Positions 62,917 through 64,000 of a stretch of 64,000 bases of DNA are shown piece by piece (within the stretch, counting starts at the first letter, position 1; the number at the start of each line of letters is the position of its first letter). The notes under the pieces were generated by a model. The model saw nothing but the letters and a program-made list of their open reading frames with translations, was not told the DNA's origin and ran no database searches. The DNA lies in assembly GCA_021777055.1 (NCBI GenBank), contig JAIQZO010000114.1, forward strand, positions 1 to 64,000. The letters are read 5' to 3'. Position numbers and translations under genes: made by a program. Source of the stretch: Candidatus Anammoxibacter sp. Its GTDB lineage: Bacteria > Planctomycetota > Brocadiia > Brocadiales > Anammoxibacteraceae.

Positions 62917-63838
62917 AGGGGCATTTCTGCTAATATCGTTGACATCATTTCTATTTTTAAATCTTTTTAATGAGACGTATGCGGCTGTATCTATCGAGTT
63001 AAGTGATTCAGTGGGCGCTGATGATTTTAATGTAACTAATAGTTCTCAGGAAGTACTTGTTTTTATGCAATCAGACGGCAAACTTGCCATTGGAACAACT
63101 ACACCCTCTGCAACATTACACGTTGTAGGCCCTTCTACTCTCTCATCTGCGGCATTAAAAGTTAACGGTACAGCGACTGTGACTGGTGGAAATTTTGGAA
63201 TCGGCACAACTGCACCATCATCACCATTACATGTTGTAGGCACAACTATTGTGACTGATGGAAATTTTGGAATCGGCACAACTACACCATCATCACCATT
63301 ACATGTTGTAGGTACTGCGACTGTGGCTGGCGGAAATTTTGGAATCGGTACAACTACGCCATCATCATCGTTACATGTTGTAGGTACTGCAACTGTAAGT
63401 ACTTTACAAATTACCGGTGGCAGTGATTTGGCAGAACCATTTGACATCGGAGGCTTCCATTCTGCCAGTCCGGGCATGGTAGTCTGTATTGATCCGCAAC
63501 AGACAGGTAAGTTATTTGTATCTGACAAAGCCTATGATAGTAAAGTTGCAGGAATAATTAGCGGTGCGAAAGGCATTAAATCAGGACTTACAATGATGCA
63601 AAAAGGAAGTCTGGCTGATGGTGCATTGCCGGTTGCTCTAACTGGCAGGGTTTATTGTATGGCCGATGCATCAAATGGTGAAATACAACCGGGAGACTTA
63701 CTTACAACTTCAAACACAATGGGGCACTCAATGAAAGTAACAGATTACACTAGAGCGCAAGGAGCTATCATTGGCAAAGCCATGAGTCATCTAAAACAGG
63801 GAAAAGGGATGGTGTTGGTACTTGTTTCTCTTCAATAG
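62903..63838 (+). CDS. Secreted fibre-like protein with 24-residue GIGTTTPSSPLHVVG repeats
   Basis: 311 residues from ATG at 62903, with GGAG 7 nt before it; an in-frame ATG at 62897 overlaps that site. A signal peptide (FLLISLTSFLFLNLFNETYA) is followed by four repeats of GNFGIGTTTPSSPLHVVG (24 residues, 72 bp period, near-identical in DNA), a beta-helix motif common in phage tail-fibre and bacterial surface proteins. The C-terminal 145 residues (DLAEPFDIGGFHSASPGMVV...RAQGAIIGKAMSHLKQGKGMV) form a domain seen with such repeats. It resembles the 488-residue fibre-like protein at 53510. Function unknown; probably a surface fibre. Confidence 0.78.
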   Translation: MKKIKGAFLLISLTSFLFLNLFNETYAAVSIELSDSVGADDFNVTNSSQEVLVFMQSDGKLAIGTTTPSATLHVVGPSTLSSAALKVNGTATVTGGNFGIGTTAPSSPLHVVGTTIVTDGNFGIGTTTPSSPLHVVGTATVAGGNFGIGTTTPSSSLHVVGTATVSTLQITGGSDLAEPFDIGGFHSASPGMVVCIDPQQTGKLFVSDKAYDSKVAGIISGAKGIKSGLTMMQKGSLADGALPVALTGRVYCMADASNGEIQPGDLLTTSNTMGHSMKVTDYTRAQGAIIGKAMSHLKQGKGMVLVLVSLQ

Positions 63839-64000
63839 GTGTTAGCTCATATATTAATATCATAGCCCGATTTTACATATTATTAGTAGAAGTACTTCAT
63901 CAGTGTACGATTATTATAATCGTTTATCATAGAGCCTTGGTATGTTTATTATAGTATTACTCTGTAAAAACTTCTTTTTCAGAAAGAAATTTAATTTTTA

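Overview
The window is AT-rich bacterial DNA that most resembles an anammox planctomycete (Brocadiales, perhaps Candidatus Scalindua). The grounds are a 19-haem cytochrome fused to a cytochrome b module with a 5-haem partner, haem-binding sensor kinases, very long secreted proteins with carboxypeptidase-regulatory repeats and Pro-Thr linkers, and many intergenic palindromes. This assignment is inference; no rRNA or other phylogenetic marker is present, and I recognised no tRNA or CRISPR array.

Region 1 (1-10.2 kb, minus strand) is a type III-A CRISPR-Cas operon: cas6, cas10, csm2, csm3, csm4, csm5, a CARF-domain gene and a polytopic membrane-protein gene. Three details stand out. Cas10 has no HD nuclease domain and changes frame at a run of seven G exactly at its cyclase GGDD motif. 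The CARF and membrane genes share one reading frame and are separated only by TAA-ATT. The membrane protein carries a CTTCH haem-c motif in a loop predicted to face outward. Together they suggest a cyclic-oligoadenylate-responsive membrane effector, possibly haem-bearing, whose expression depends on frameshifting, read-through or reinitiation, or which is decaying.

Region 2 (10.8-22.7 kb, minus strand) is a metal-efflux island: CusC/TolC-type outer-membrane channel, histidine kinase, two four-helix-bundle paralogues, CusA-type RND pump, CusB-type adaptor and an NtrC-type sigma-54 activator. One four-helix copy is broken by a 307-bp MITE-like insertion with an 8-bp target duplication. Another palindrome-rich element lies between cusA and cusB.

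Region 3 (23.8-37.3 kb) is regulatory: a Cys-rich response regulator, a haem-binding histidine kinase, a DUF1326 exported protein, a 1,373-residue hybrid kinase, and an RsbU/RsbW/STAS partner-switching module followed by a decayed receiver copy. A secreted NHL-repeat protein follows. The DUF1326 and NHL genes share a duplicated upstream region.

Region 4 (38.2-42.7 kb, plus a methyltransferase at 51.4-52.1 kb) looks like integron gene cassettes: single genes, all on the minus strand, with attC-like sequences at several boundaries and no integrase.

Region 5 (43.1-50.9 kb) holds the multihaem cytochrome pair, a cyclase-family hydrolase, a lipoate-protein ligase homologue and a PhoX-like secreted protein. 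Region 6 (53-64 kb) holds a transposase relic and a group of secreted, repeat-rich surface proteins: tail-fibre-like proteins and Pro-Thr-linked carboxypeptidase-regulatory repeat proteins.
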